The notes below the pieces were generated by a model, which searched no databases, had not been told where the DNA came from, and saw nothing but the letters and a program-made list of their open reading frames with translations. 64,000 nt of DNA from Beta vulgaris subsp. vulgaris (Eukaryota; Streptophyta; Magnoliopsida; Caryophyllales; Amaranthaceae): the NCBI RefSeq assembly GCF_026745355.1, contig NC_079210.1, positions 34,634,442 through 34,698,441 on the forward strand, given 5' to 3'. The position numbers and the translations under genes were made by a program. This document shows, in pieces, positions 18,406 to 31,592 of the stretch; the stretch's first letter is position 1, and every line of letters begins with the position of its first letter.

Positions 18406-19046
18406 TGACTTTTGACTAGTGGTGATATAACCGAATTGTATAACTAGAGTCTAGAGTTGGTGAAACCAGCTTTAAATCCTGGACTGAATCCATAATATAG
18501 TTATTAGATATATTATATTTATTCTCGTTTTGAGAATCTAACTAATTATTACAAGTGCATTCATCATACATCCAGGTTATCATGTGCATAGTACACTTAA
18601 AAGTAGGTGTAACATGAACATGGTACACTTGGGAGGTTTGTGAGTGACTATAATTAAATTTTAACTACTATAATTGCTTAAATCTCATCCCTTTATTATT
18701 ATTATTAATTTATTTATCTTGCCTAGTTAATCTAGTTAATATTTAAAACCTCAAATAAAAGAAAAAAAAAATACAAAAAGGTTGACTTGGATTTTTTTTT
18801 TATTTTTTTTTTGTCAAAGGTGCTCTTAGCTTATTCCAAGAGTTCATAATTAAAAGTACTTGTGATAAATTAGAAGGATAAGATATTATATTTTTCATAC
18901 TATTGATATTTAATATTTGAAGAGCATCACCAATTTAATATTATAACATTAAATTATAATGCCCTTTTTTTCTACAAGACACTTATTTCCATAGTGTGCA
19001 TCAAATAAGGTTGTTTTGAATTATTTTTTTATTTTTTAATGGCTAA

Positions 19047-19352
19047 GGGCCTGTTCTCCCCAGCTTATTTTCAGTTCAGTTCAGTTCAGTTCAGTTCAGT
19101 TCAGCTCTAATAAGTTCAGTTCAGTTCAGTTCAGCTCCAATAAGTTCAGTTCAGTTCAGTTCAGCTCCAATAAGTTCAGTTCAGTTCAGTTCAGTTCAAT
19201 CAGTTCAGTTCAGTTCAGTTCAGTTCAGTTCAGCTCTATTCTTTTATAACCATTTTGTTAAATATTATTATTATTATGTTGGTATAATTTATTTTACTAA
19301 TTACTATTATTATTATTATTATTATTATTATTTAAATATATATCATTACTAT

Positions 19353-19387
<35 letters not shown>

Positions 19388-20118
19388 GTTGTTTCTATAT
19401 TTTTTTTTTATTGTAGCTTTACTAATTATTATTACTATTATTATTAGGAGGAACATGGTTTAGGTCAAAGCACACATAAACCCACTTTTTTTAGCCCATA
19501 AACCAATCAAATCGCGTCAAGACGGTTTATTGTATAATTTTCGCGGTCCAACCCAATCATTATTTTTATTACTAAATATTTTTAAGTTATTAAATATAAT
19601 TATTAAAATAGTAATATTAATTTACTTCTTAGATATTATTGTTATTATATATCATCGTCAAGTATTAATATATTAATACAAATAATATAAAATAATTATT
19701 ATTAATTATCATTAATTATTATTATTATTAATAATTTATGATTATTAATATTATTTATTTATAACTATCATTTAAAAATATTCAAAATACTACTATTATT
19801 ATTATTCATTATTATTACTTATCATTATATTATTATTTAATATTCATATTATTATTGTTTAAAATATTATTTATATATTTATTACATTCAATTTATTTCA
19901 ATGTAATATAATTCAATTCAATTCAATTCAATTCAATTCAATTCAGTTCAGTTCAGTTCAGTTCAGTTCAGTTCAGTTCAGTTCAGTTCAGCTCTGATAA
20001 GTTCAGTTCAGTTCAGTTCAGCTCCGATAAGTTCAGTTCAGTTCAGTTCAGCTTTGATAAGTTCAGTTCAGTTCAGTTCAGTTCAGTTCAGCTGTTTTAT
20101 GCCGAAGAGAACAGGCCC
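19047..20118. mobile_element. Harbinger-like element with CAGTT-repeat ends
   Basis: The terminal inverted repeat is GGGCCTGTTCTC on the left and GAGAACAGGCCC on the right, with TAA flanking both sides. Just inside each end lies an array of CAGTT pentamers broken by CTCTAATAAGTT-type spacers (19072-19230 and 19911-20092). The arrays run in the same direction at both ends, not inverted. The middle is ATT-rich and noncoding. Related sequence occurs at 47.7-49.5 kb and 55.1-55.48 kb. Confidence 0.78.
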
Positions 20119-20121
20119 TAA

Positions 20122-20892
20122 ATATATTATCATATATACTAAATTTATATTATATGTAAAGTGTGAAAAGTATAGTAAAATGAGTGTTTATTTTGTAGAG
20201 ATTGAAAATATATATGCTTTTGTGATTCTTTATTTCTTAAACAAAATATATTTTTCGAGTTATGATTATTGGAAATAATTACAATATAATTAAATGAACA
20301 CATTATCTCATCATTGATGCGAACTTCATCAAGTTTCATCCACATCATAATGCGCATTCAAATATAACACGAAAGATAAATTAAAAGTTACCTATCTTTC
20401 TAGTATCAAAATTATTAGTTTGTAGGAAAAGTAATTTTATGATAGTAATTTTTAGTGAATATGTTTATTTATTACACATTAACTTTCTCAACTAGCTATT
20501 AGGCTTGGGTTAGGAAAATTTTCATTTATTAATACTATACATTAAAATGATAATACTAAATATCGAGGTTAAAACTTTAGTATATAAACTTGAAGTCACG
20601 GGATGAGACCCTCCGGTTTTTTGGGCACAACTTTACAAAACACGTCCAATTGTAGGTTATGCAATTTCTAATATTTTTATTTATGTAGATTATATGGTGT
20701 AAAATTCCCTTAGGGAGGTGCCACGTGGCACCGTTCCTTGTTTAGGAAGGCATTTTAATATATTAGTAAGATGCTCATTAACCCGCCAAAGTTTTTGTTT
20801 CCCACTTCTTGCATTTCTTCCCTCCAGTAACCAAAAGTTTAATTTCCCTACCAACAAAATTGATGTCCCTCTAGGAAATTTTTAAATATAAT
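20122..20892. other. No gene; dispersed-repeat fragment
   Basis: No coding exon is seen. The part at about 20580-20770, with CGTTCCTTGTTTAGGAAGGC, reappears at 37680-37833, where a Helitron has inserted, so it belongs to a dispersed repeat. Confidence 0.5.
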
Positions 20893-21593
20893 GTGTAACA
20901 CCCTTGGATATCTCTCTTTTTGAAAAATATATTTTATTATAAAACTCCTTGAGAAACTTGAGAGTATTACCATCATATGATAACGTTAAAGGCTTTAATA
21001 TTAACTACTAACTGAACTTTAAACTAATGCAGCGGAATAACTGAACTAACTTCTTTTTATTGACATAACTTTGTTGTACAACTACTTTATTTATTGTACA
21101 ATGGATCCTTGACTATTGTACAATGGAAATAAAGAAAATAAAATAACAACTCCTTGACTAATTATGATTCCTCACTAGCTCACCCATATGAAGTTTGCAT
21201 CCAATCAAGTTGTAAATTCTGCTCATCAAAATAGGGTCATCACAGGGACAAAGTCATAAAACAAAACAAAACAAAAGCGTGTCAGTTGAGTACATGTATA
21301 TATGGAATATTAAAAACTTTGTTTAACTAATCATTTGAAATATTTAATTTCAAAAAACCTTCTTTGAATACTTGATAATACTTATATAATATAAAGTATA
21401 TAACTTAATAAAAATCGTTTTTCCTTTCTTAGGTACCTTTCCTAAAGTGTGCACATCCCCTAAGGTTAGTATTTCTTATTTAGTCTATGATGAGGGGAAC
21501 TACCTTGTCCACATGACTTATACAAAAAGTACATGAGTAAATAATATAATAGCTACTGTTCTTAATAATAAATAACAAGTCGTTGTCTGGGTA

Positions 21594-21636
<43 letters not shown>

Positions 21637-21811
21637 TATAATAGCTACCGTTCTTGCTAATAAATAACAAGTCGTTGCCTCTTTATAATTGTGATCGTAA
21701 AATATCATATCTAATAAAAAAGATCTTTTGAAAATAAGCCTCCTTTAAAAAGAATATAAAACTTTAGCCAAATAGTGGCGTAACTAAAATCTTGCTCTTT
21801 GAAAACTCTTA
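20893..21811 (+). mobile_element. Possible LTR fragment
   Basis: It starts TGTAACACCCTTGGATATC and contains AATGCAGCGGAATAACTG. Both are typical of the first few hundred bases of some plant Ty3/gypsy LTRs. No second LTR, primer site or coding region was found. At 21541-21690 a short segment (TAATAGCTAC...AACAAGTCGTTG) is present twice, around a TAA microsatellite. Confidence 0.35.
21594..21636. repeat. (AAT)n microsatellite
   Basis: About 14 AAT units sit between two copies of a short duplicated sequence. Confidence 0.9.
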
Positions 21812-23270
21812 GGGGGCGTTTGGTTTGGGGTTTTTAGGAAAGGGTAAGAGAATCAACTAGCTCAATTCCCTTCCTTGTTGTTTGTTAAGACATATCAATC
21901 ATTCCCTTTACCCTCTCCTTTTCCCCAAACTCCTCTACTTTCATTCCCCACCCTCCCCCAAGGTTTCACTTACCCTTTCTCTCTTCTATCTCATGCTGGC
22001 CTTGACCAATCATTGACCACTACCCCCAACCACCAACCTAGCCACACAACCACCACATCAACCACCAAACCCACAAGCCCAACAACTGAACCACCACTGC
22101 AAGCCCCCTAACCACCTTGACCGCCACTGAAACCACCAAGACCGCCACCTAAACCACCATTATCGCCAACGAAACCACCACGTTAACCACCACGCCAACT
22201 CCGCAAGCAGCCTAACCACCACCTAAAGCCACCGCACGCACCCTAGTTACCACATAAAGCTACCAACATGCACTAGCTAACCCACGAAACTCACCCACAA
22301 ACAACACAAACCATGCACCTAACCCCACCACCTCAAAAACCTCGTCACCATTAGACAACAACCATAACCCCCTCCCCTCGAAAACCCTCATAACCCACTC
22401 GAAAAAAACCCCCCACCACCGTAAATATCCACCACTAAGGATGGGAAAACCTTTTCTTATCATAAACCATGGCTTTAAAAGGTCAAATTCGACCATGAAA
22501 ACTTCATATTTGAAGATTTTATGGTCGAATTCGACCATTTAAACCTCGAATTTCACTTTTATGAAGGTGGTGAGATAATAGAGAAGAAATTGTGAGAAAG
22601 GGGCGACTACGACGACATAGGGGCTGGGGCGGGGGGGGATGGGAAGCAGCGGCAGTGTTGGAGTGATGGTGGCGGCGGCGGTGCCGGGGTGAGGAAGGGC
22701 AGCGGTAGCCGGCAACGCATCAGGGATGGCAGAAATGGTGGAGGAATGGTGAGAGGATGAAGAAAGGTGGAAGAAATATTATAGCAACCAAACAACCTTT
22801 TTACGTAAATATCCACCACTAAGGATGGGAAAACCTTTTCTTATCATAAACCATGGCTTTAAAAGGTCAAATTCGACCATGAAAACTTCATATTTGAAGA
22901 TTTTATGGTCGAATTCGACCATTTAAACCTCGAATTTCACTTTTATGAAGGTGGTGAGATAATAGAGAAGAAATAGTGAGAAAGGGGCGACTACGACGAC
23001 ATAGGGGCTGGGGCGGGGCGGGGATAGGGAAGCAGCGGCAGTGTTGGAGTGATGGTGGCGGCGGCGGTGCCGGGGTGAGGAAGGGCAGCGGCAGCCGGCA
23101 ACGCATCAGGGAAGGCAGAAATGGTGGAGGAATGGTGAGAGGATGAAGAAAGGTGGAAGAAATATTATAGCAACCAAACAACCTTTTTAATTACAGGGTT
23201 TTTGTTTCCTTTCCCCCTGTACCCCTTTCTTGATTCCATTCTCTTTACCCCGTTGAAACTAAACTCCCCC
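21812..23270. mobile_element. Harbinger-like nonautonomous element, 1.46 kb
   Basis: The terminal repeats are GGGGGCGTTTGGTTT on the left and, reversed, GGGGGAGTTTAGTTT on the right, with TTA flanking both sides. The inside has a CCACC-rich left part and a tandem duplication of 383 bases. Open frames here are proline-rich low-complexity products and are not called as genes. Confidence 0.78.
22421..23188. repeat. 383-bp tandem duplication with internal palindrome
   Basis: Unit 1 runs 22421-22803 and unit 2 runs 22804-23188. They are almost identical and differ by a few bases and a small indel in a G-rich tract. Each unit contains an inverted repeat, GGTCAAATTCGACCAT / ATGGTCGAATTCGACC, around a 24-base loop. 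Confidence 0.92.
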
Positions 23271-23273
23271 TTA

Positions 23274-24180
23274 ATAATAACAAAAACACTATAACAATTA
23301 TACTTGATAAAACAAGGTAGCAATAATATTAATAGTGAGTACACTAGAAATGATAATAATGAAGCAAATTTGTCATGCCCTTGCTACATAGTAGCTCATG
23401 AAGTTGACGCAAGTGGTATATTAACAGGCAATAATATAATTAGAGATAAGTTACCCTTTACTATGTCAGATCTAGTTATTATTAGGCGGTTGAAGTATAA
23501 AAATGTGAGAACTATGCATCATTAATCCCAGATATTGAGTAAAATATTTAATTTTAGATTAAATCATATGTCATAATTGATTCCTAAATTCAACATACTC
23601 CTGAATAAACTCATAATGTTCATAGTAAAACTCATAGCGTTCATAATAAAATTCATATAAAATACGTATTCAATCTAAAATAACAACTCTAAAACATGAT
23701 ACTACGCATGCAGAACAATATTTAAAAATCTACATATACACGCACTTTGAAAATAAAAGACTACTAATGAAGAAGGAAGTGTAAGCTAAAAGAGAGATTG
23801 TGTTTAAACTTGAGAAAATAGATGTATTTTTCAAATTTAGTGTGAAGAATATGAGAGATGGAGACCTCTATTTATACTAGTTGGATAGCAGCTAGAGTCA
23901 TATTAGGACTAGGAAACTAAAAGATGTATTTAAGGAAAAAGATAAACCAAACTAGCTAGGATCTAACTAATATTTACAGTAAGATTAGGAAAAGATATAA
24001 AATTATCCCACAAACGAAATTCTAGAAGGTTAACTTAATCTAAGAACATAAGTAAAAGAATGAAAATACCAAAGTTGATAAATATGAAGGTAAAAGATTA
24101 CAAACATACGACTCACTGCCAAATGCCGTGAGTAGAGCTGCAACTGATTTGTGTTTTTTCTCTTTTGCAAACCTTTTTGG
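23274..24180. other. Gene-free stretch with a possible minus-strand promoter
   Basis: No coding exon is seen. Near 23868-23880 the minus strand has AGTATAAATAGAGGTC, a good TATA box followed by a CT-rich leader. This may be a retroelement promoter. Confidence 0.35.
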
Positions 24181-24950
24181 AATCTGAACTTTTAATCTTC
24201 GCCCTAGAATTACTTAAAATCGCCCAAAAAATAAAATTGAAATTACATTTATAACCTTTCTCTTTTTTATTCTTAAATCACCACCACCACCACTCACCTC
24301 TTGTTGGTTGTCACCACCACCACCACTCACTGGCTACCACCATCACCCACCCACCCACCTCACTCCACCAACCTCACCTCCATTGAAATTACCCCTCTCT
24401 CTCCTTCTTCAACACCATATGCATACCACCACCCACCCACCTCACTCCACCACCCTCACCTCCACTTCCTTTGTCGCACACAACCACCACCACCTTCGTG
24501 TCACCATTGCAGACCCCACGCAAAACCTTCTGAATTATTTTTAAAACAGCGAACGTCCGGCCAGGACGTTCTGGCCATGGGACGAACGTCCTGGCCGGAC
24601 GTTCGCTGTTTTTTTTTTAAATTTCAGAAGCTTTTGTGCGTGGTGGAGTGAGGTGGAGGGAGGTAGGTGATGGTGGTGGAGGATGTGGAAAAGAGGAGAG
24701 GTCGCAGGTGGTGGTGGTGGGGGTGGTGAATGGTGTGGAAAAGAGGAGAGGGAATGGTATTTGGAAGGTAGGTGGTGGTGGGGGTGGTGGGTGGTGTGGA
24801 AAAGAGGAGAAGGTGAAAGGGCAGTGGGGAGGTAGGTGGTGGGGGGTGGTGGGTGGTGGAAAAGAGGAAAGGGTAAAATAGTCTATAAAAATAAATTTGG
24901 GGCGATTTTAAGTAATTCCAAGGCGATGTTTAACAATCCCCAATTTGAAT
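24181..24950. mobile_element. Fold-back element with a 27-bp perfect central hairpin
   Basis: The outer inverted repeats include CGCCCTAGAATTACTTAAAA on the left and its near-complement on the right. The left half is CCACC-rich and the right half GGTGG-rich, so the whole element is palindromic. At the centre, arms 24545-24571 and 24584-24610 are perfect complements (key word GAACGTCCTGGCCGGACG) around a 12-base loop. Exact ends and target duplication are unclear. Confidence 0.7.
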
Positions 24951-25439
24951 TTCTTCAAAACATTTTTATTATTATTTTTTGTTTTAAACAAAGTATCTGG
25001 ATTTAAAAACTTAGGCCCAACATCTATTTGCCTAGTATTGATTTTAAATACCCAAAATCTTTATAAAAGCTTCTTTTAAAAGCCTTTTTGATAAGAAACA
25101 AAAATTTGCAATAGGTAATAATCTTTCTAATAACTAAAACCTTTATAAAAATATAAATATTAACTTACTAAAATTAGAGAGTATTAAACAATGAGCTAGC
25201 ACAATATTATTAGTGGTGTATAGAGATTCTTTGTACATAAAGTATAAGTTTATCATCTTTCAATTATTATTGTACAATCCACAAGAAAATGAAAAGGCAT
25301 TAATTCACGTTAGTTGGTGCCCTTTACAGAACACCGTGTGTTGAGAATTAAGTCATCCAATGATGGAAACATGATTTTGGGAATTGGTTTTTTTTTATTC
25401 CTTCCGGTGCATGAGAATTGAGGAAACAACTGCACAAAG

Positions 25440-26952
25440 CAAATGGAGGGCTTGGCTTTCAAAAGTTTAAATGTCAATATTCTCTTTAACCAGGCATGGA
25501 GGATCCATAATGGCAAGTCTTCTATTGTAAGCAGGGTCATCAAAGACTGGTATGGTGCTTCACCTATTGAGCTAGCTTCAACTGGGCAGACTCGTCGAAA
25601 CATATCATGGGGTATGAGCAGTCGGATTCGTGCAGGACGTGTTCTTCACTCTAGGGTTGGGACTTTGATTGGGGATGGGAAAGCTACTAGTATTGATTCA
25701 TGCTTCTGGGCTCGTTGTGAGTTGGCTCGTTGTAAGAATGGTGTTACTCAAAGTTGTTTCCCCACCACCGTTTCTACATTAATTTCTAATGGTGCGTGGA
25801 ATGTCCCTTTGGTCTGGACTTGTTTTACTGCTTAAAAACTGCTAGAAAGATCTTATCTATGGATCTTGCTCAAACGGTTGTGCCAGATAGCCCATTCGGG
25901 CGTGGGTCAAGGGATAGAGCATATTCAATTAAGTCTGGCTATTGGTGGGTGCATGCTAATGGCGCTACTAAAGTGAATAAGTTTTGGAAAGAATTTCGGA
26001 AGTTATTACCATGCCTGCCGAAGTGGAAGATTTTCATGTTGAAGTTTATACATAATAGGTTATGGGTTGGCAAGACGTTCTATTCCCACGGATTCTAACT
26101 TTGTAGTTTGTGCCGGTCCTGTTGAAACTACGGAGCATCTTTTTAGAGACTGTGAGGTGGCACGACATGTGTGGAAAGCATATGTGCTAGGAATCAATGT
26201 TAGCTTCCAGGAGCAAATTCCCCTCACTGGTTAGACGCGTAATTTTCTTTGTCTGTTTTTTTTTTAGCTGCAGGTGGCATGGATCGTAAGGGGGCAATTA
26301 TGTTCATCATGATCTTATGGAGTCATTGAAATGATGTTTTGTTTCAACATCAACAGGTTTGTCCGATGCAAATACTAAATAATATTCTGGAGAATAGCAA
26401 TCATTGGAGTAAGGTGGAGTGCTCACAACTCACAAGGCATGTCATCATCAACATCTCCACGAGTAGCTATCATCAATAGTACCCACGCTGCACGATGGAC
26501 TTAGGGCCATTTGTGTGTGGTACCAGCTATTGTCAAAGTTGATGGAACTTGGAAGCGGTATCAAAGGCGTGGCACATGGAGGGCTGCTATCGCGTGGCAT
26601 ATTTGGTGGCATTCAAGAGCTTACAACAATGGAAAGCGTGCTACCATGGGGGATCCCGCACAGACAGATTGGCAAGCGATTTAGAGGGGCATTCAGGAGG
26701 CATCCAAGTTCACAGCTAGTATTGTGGTGCTAACGGATTCTCTATTGGCGTTTACAGCTCTACAAAATCAACTGATAGTCTTCCAATGTATCGACATCTT
26801 GTGACAAACATTTCTAATTTTGTTACTGTACTTAAAGTCTTAAGGGACATGCTTCAGGAGGCTCACCAAATCGCCACTATGGTGAGATGTGAGCCATAGG
26901 TTTTTGTGTTTGTGGTTGTGTTTTCCATTCTCATGCTATCAAAAAAAAAAAA
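25440..26952 (+). mobile_element. LINE 3' portion, degenerate
   Basis: From 25443 the frame reads MEGLAFKSLNVNILFNQAWR, the familiar C-terminal end of plant LINE reverse transcriptase, and continues to about 25835 without a stop. The next frame (25796-26098) reads FRKLLPCLPKWKIFMLKFIH, the segment before the RT zinc knuckle. The CxxC...H...C knuckle follows near 26105-26160 in broken frames. An RNase H-like part lies at about 26510-26900. The copy ends with an A-run at 26941-26952. Several frameshifts and stops make it inactive. Confidence 0.82.
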
Positions 26953-28296
26953 GAGGATCGAGGGACATGCATACTCTGAAAGTCTAAGCGAGACACCATT
27001 GTTGGATTAAGGCAAAGTAATAAGGTCAAAGATGAAGTTTTAACAAAGGTTTGTATGGTCAAGTATTTTATCAATTCGGCACATCCATGTCACACGGGAT
27101 GGGGTAACTTTTTGAATCATTTATGTTTCAAAGGGTCCAGTTTTATGAGACATATCAATTATGATTTGCCTGATAGAGTTTTTTCAAACCACTAAGATTT
27201 TCATAGTTTTTCCCTGATATTTACTCCTATAGTGCTACTTATTGTTACAGATTTCCCATCTCAACATTTAGAGGTTATATACTACTACAATTTTTTATCA
27301 AAAAAATAAGGTGCTCAACTTCAAGATAAATATTGATTTTGTTTATATGTTTTTCTCTCTTCTTTTTTTATAATGCACAAAAAACTTCAAGCCAAGAAAT
27401 TGTTATTTGCTCTAATTAGGAAGCTTTCTTTCAACTCCGCCCATCCATACATAAACATCTCATTATCTTCAAATTCCTTATCATTTTCGCATTGTCATCA
27501 AAATATTGCCCATTCTTTAAGAGGTATCATACTAATAGTATTTTCTAACGATCTTGAAATAGGGGACGAAAAATCATGTCGTTCTATAATTTTGAAAGAG
27601 ATATCCAAACAGAACTTTTACCAAAAATCTAATTTGTAATTTGAAAGGGGGCCAAATATAAAAATTAACCTATTTCACTTAAAAATTTCATATTTTCAAC
27701 TTTAATTTTTAAGAAGATTCAAAAGTTGGCCGTCATCGGAGCTCCCACCGACTCCAATGATATTCCGCCACATACCATCTCATAGACAGATAGACTTATA
27801 CAGTTATACTAGTGGTGAACTTGGCCTGGGCCAAGCCAAAGTCGTATCGTGCTAGGCCGACCCATGCGCACATAAGGCCATGTTATATTATTTTTTTTAC
27901 CAAAATCACCCCCTAAAATTTTGTTGTCTTCTCTACAGAAGTAACAAAAAAAAAAAAAAATGAAAAGTTGCAACATCATGTCTGTCCAAAAGTGGAGATT
28001 TGCATGGAAAAAGGAGGGAGTGTAGTGTATCTGTGTATGATCTCCATATTCTCATTCTCCTGCACACATCTCTGCAAACGTGGAACCTAACCAATGCAGT
28101 ATTGCCATCTCAATTCTTAAACCACAACTTAACTCTAGTAAACAAATTCATTTTACCATGGTTTAATTTTCAATTCCTACTTGTTCAAATACTCCATCAT
28201 TCTTCTAATCTCACATTCACTCTCCACTTTCTCTCATTACTACAGTCTACAGACTACAGTACAGTACTACTCCACTAGTAAGTAGTAAGAGAAAAT
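26953..28296. other. Intergenic; upstream region of the heat shock gene
   Basis: No coding exon is supported. The last 250 bases before the ATG at 28297 are CT/TAC-rich, like a plant leader. I could not see a convincing set of inverted nGAAn heat shock elements by eye. Confidence 0.4.
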
Positions 28297-30391
28297 ATGG
28301 GTTACCGTTTTCTTCAAAGTCGGACCATTCTTACGAGTTTAACCCGTTTCTCTCTCCGTCGTAACAACCACCGCACTCCGCTACCATCCGTCGTTGGAAA
28401 TCCTCGTCGCTTCGTCACTTACACCGGATTTCCTAACCGCTACTCTCTTCCCTGGTTCGTCCAAGGTGATTTTGGTAATTTCAAATCCTTTTTTATGCTC
28501 ATTTTTTTTTACATCAACTAGTTTATGGGTTGCTGAAAAAATGGTTTGATGTTTTTCTGCATTTTTATTTGCTGTTTCTTTTACTTCTTTGAACTCTGTG
28601 TTTTCATTCTTATTTTTGTTTTTGTTTTTATTTGTTTTGGATAGTGTCAAGTGTGTTTTGTTTTCTGTAAGAATTATGGGTTGGTTTTTGCCACGGTTGA
28701 TTTCTTGGTCGCGGGATAGATAGATGGAAGTTTCTATGTTAATTAAGTTTACTGAAATATGTTTTTAGCTTATGTTGTTTTTGGTTAGTAAAAATTTCAA
28801 TTGGATTTTTGCGACTTGTGAGAGTTTGATCAACAGGATAGATGTGGCCTGAAGGTTTTTGTGCGTTTGATTTGTTTTCCTGAAATGCATTCTTAAAGTT
28901 TGTTGTATTAGTGATGTCTGCTTGTTAAGGTGATTTATGTAGCACGGAAACGTTTGTGGTTCTTTCCAATATGAGGAAATAATTAGCATGGAAACGGTTG
29001 GGGTGTTGGAATGGAAACATTTCGAAAGCGGAGGAATTTGTCAATTTGTGTTGTGGGAGGTTTATGTGTTGTAGTTGTGGAGAGTGTCCATACAATATGT
29101 TGCCCAACATGAGTACTTGAGGTAAAATGAAGAGTCGAAATAATGTAGGATATGGGTTGCTTGTGGAGTTTTGGGTACGGTGGAAGAAAACTTTTGGGTT
29201 TTTCTTATATGTTTGTGTTTTGTGCTCCATTTGTTAGCTTTTGTTTATGCTATTCAACCAACACATATTTGTATTTTGATTTCAGCGGACATTTTGTTGT
29301 TGATATTTGAGGTGTTTCCACATAGTACTCCTAGTGGTTACTGGTTAGTGTATAACTGTATATGTATTTGAAAAAGTAGTAAGATTATAACACTACTGTT
29401 ACTCTATCATTGGAGGTGAACACTCTTTTTCTGCTCCTTAATATCCTATTTTACATTTTCAGAATACCTCTGTGTTTGAATCTAGGGCCTTATTGAATGT
29501 ATCATATCTGATTACTGATACATCAAGAGGAATTTTGTTTTCCATGTTCAGAACGGAAATGAAATATTTGTCAATCTGTTATTACTCTATAGAAGCACAT
29601 TAGACATTTGCTTGTTGAAGTTCATTATAGGTTTTAAGGAATTAGGGAAGAAAATAGTCTAGGGAGCTGTTGATCATACTTGTCAAATTAAGTATATTTA
29701 CAACATGACAAGACTAATAAAGGTTTAAAGCTATTGTATACTACTTCTTTTAACTTGTCAAATTAAGTATATTTACAACATGACAAGTACTATATTCATG
29801 TTGTAACTTACTTCTTTTAAGCCGAAGTAGTAAGTAATAAGACTAATAAGAATATAAGATGAGAAATAACCTTGTTGTATACATGTATATTATCCAATCC
29901 TGATCTTTGGCAGTTTTATCTAATCTTGTTTATGTAGTAGACAAGCATGGAACCTCATCCATCCCACCTGTTGTAAGAATGATGGAGGAAGCGGAGCAGC
30001 AGCCACTCTTTGATACCTCTGCCTCATACAATGGCAGGGTACCTGATGCACAGCGGAAGCCAGCAGGACACCTCAAGCAAGATAAAGATGCATTGTACTT
30101 CAAGATGGATATGCCTGGTGTGGGCAAAGAAGATGCAAGGGTCTATTTGGAGGGAAGCACTTTGATAGTGAAGGGAGTCAGGAAGCTCGACACAGAATTT
30201 GAGGATGAGGATGAGGATGAAGATGATGAGACAATTCTAAAATCTACTCTACTGGGATTAGTTTGACGCCAACGCGCAAATACAACGTTGCTGCTATTAA
30301 GGCTGAGATGAAGAATGGAGTACTCAAGATTATAGTCCCGAAACTCAAGGATGAGGAGAGGCAGGATGTCTTGCACGTTCAGATCGACTGA
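28297..30391 (+). CDS. Mitochondrial-type small heat shock protein, two exons, frameshifted
   Basis: An ATP-independent chaperone of the alpha-crystallin family. Exon 1 is 28297-28474, a GT-AG intron of 1439 bases follows, and exon 2 starts at 29914. The N-terminus is rich in R, S and T with few acids (MGYRFLQSRTILTSLTRFSL), as in a mitochondrial presequence. Exon 2 holds the start of the alpha-crystallin domain (DALYFKMDMPGVGKEDARV). After an acidic run at 30201-30230 the frame fails and stops at 30264-30266, giving 176 residues. The family sequence continues one frame over, with KYNVAAIKAEMKNGVLKIIV to a stop at 30389-30391. One base is missing relative to the family, at or near the GAGGAT/GATGAT repeat. 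Either this is a young pseudogene or the assembly lacks a base. Conservation on both sides of the break suggests a recent event or an error. Confidence 0.87.
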
Positions 30392-31592
30392 GTAGTTGCT
30401 TTGTTGGGGTGTTCATAAGGATTTACAGGGTTCATGGTAAAATTTATGATTTTGGTAATAGGACTAATATCTAATTCTAATATTGCAGTGGTGTTTACCT
30501 TCTGCTACTGCTGGTAGAACTTGCATAGCTCTTTTCACTGTGGTGGAAGTGGAAATGGTGCTTCTTTTGAATTGCTAGCTTCTTTCATGAAATTGGATGA
30601 CTTTTGAGACCCCCTTTTGTCCCCTGTTAGTCCCATTTGCTCTTGAGTTTGTGCTTAGTTTTTAAAATAAAAAGAAAACATATGGCTAGTACATTTAAGT
30701 TTGCTAGAGCTTATTTATTTGCTATCGTCTTTTGCTAAAAGTAAATCATAAGTCATTTTCATTGCGCTTAATTTTAGATATACAACTAGTTTGTTGGCAA
30801 GGGCGTTGTCCCCGGGTGTTACCTTTTTTCTTCTTCACAATTGATATGTCTTTTTTTTATTCTATGAAAATTAATTTTAAAAAGTTCTAACATTTAATTT
30901 ACTTTATGTCTTTAATGAATATCTAACATTGTGTGGATTTATGAAGTACTAGAAAAGTTGGTTAAGATGGTCAGGACAAACTTCTCTATGCAAGAGTTTG
31001 TATGTTCAAATCTTGTGGCAAACAATATTCATTTTGTAATATAACGTAACGATTTACATGGCACATAAGAATATAAGATGATATGGTGAGGCTATGTGAC
31101 GCATATATAGCGAATAGTGTCACGTGAGACTGTTACTTTGATAGAAACATCTTTTAATGTATAGCATAGATTGTAGAACTAATGATAGTGGTATATGCAT
31201 GACATACATTTCTTTGCATGTTTTTATTTTTGCTTAAGTATTAATTAAGGATGGTATGGGCGGGATATCCTACTCCGATATGCATGAATGTGTTGTCCTA
31301 TTTTAAGGTCAAGAGTTTAATATTATACCTTGTGAGTTATGAGTTGGGGTGTTGGTCTGATTCTGGTTGAATATTTTTAGATTCCGACTCTATTTAGTTT
31401 AGACTCGCTTAAGCTTATATCCTTTTGTAAGAAAGGTAATAGTTTGTGAATAGAAATGTTTTGTTGTATCATGAAACTAATCACCTCATCTATTTTTTTC
31501 CATTGCAACAATGAAATTTTTACATGATTCACTCAACACTCTTTCACTATCAATTGTTATTTTTACGTTAGGAAAATATAGTCATGTGAAGT
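30392..31592. other. Gene-free stretch, 3' of the heat shock gene
   Basis: AT-rich sequence. A possible SINE relic lies near 30955-31030 (TTGGTTAAGATGG then TATGTTCAAATC). Nothing else is recognised. Confidence 0.4.
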
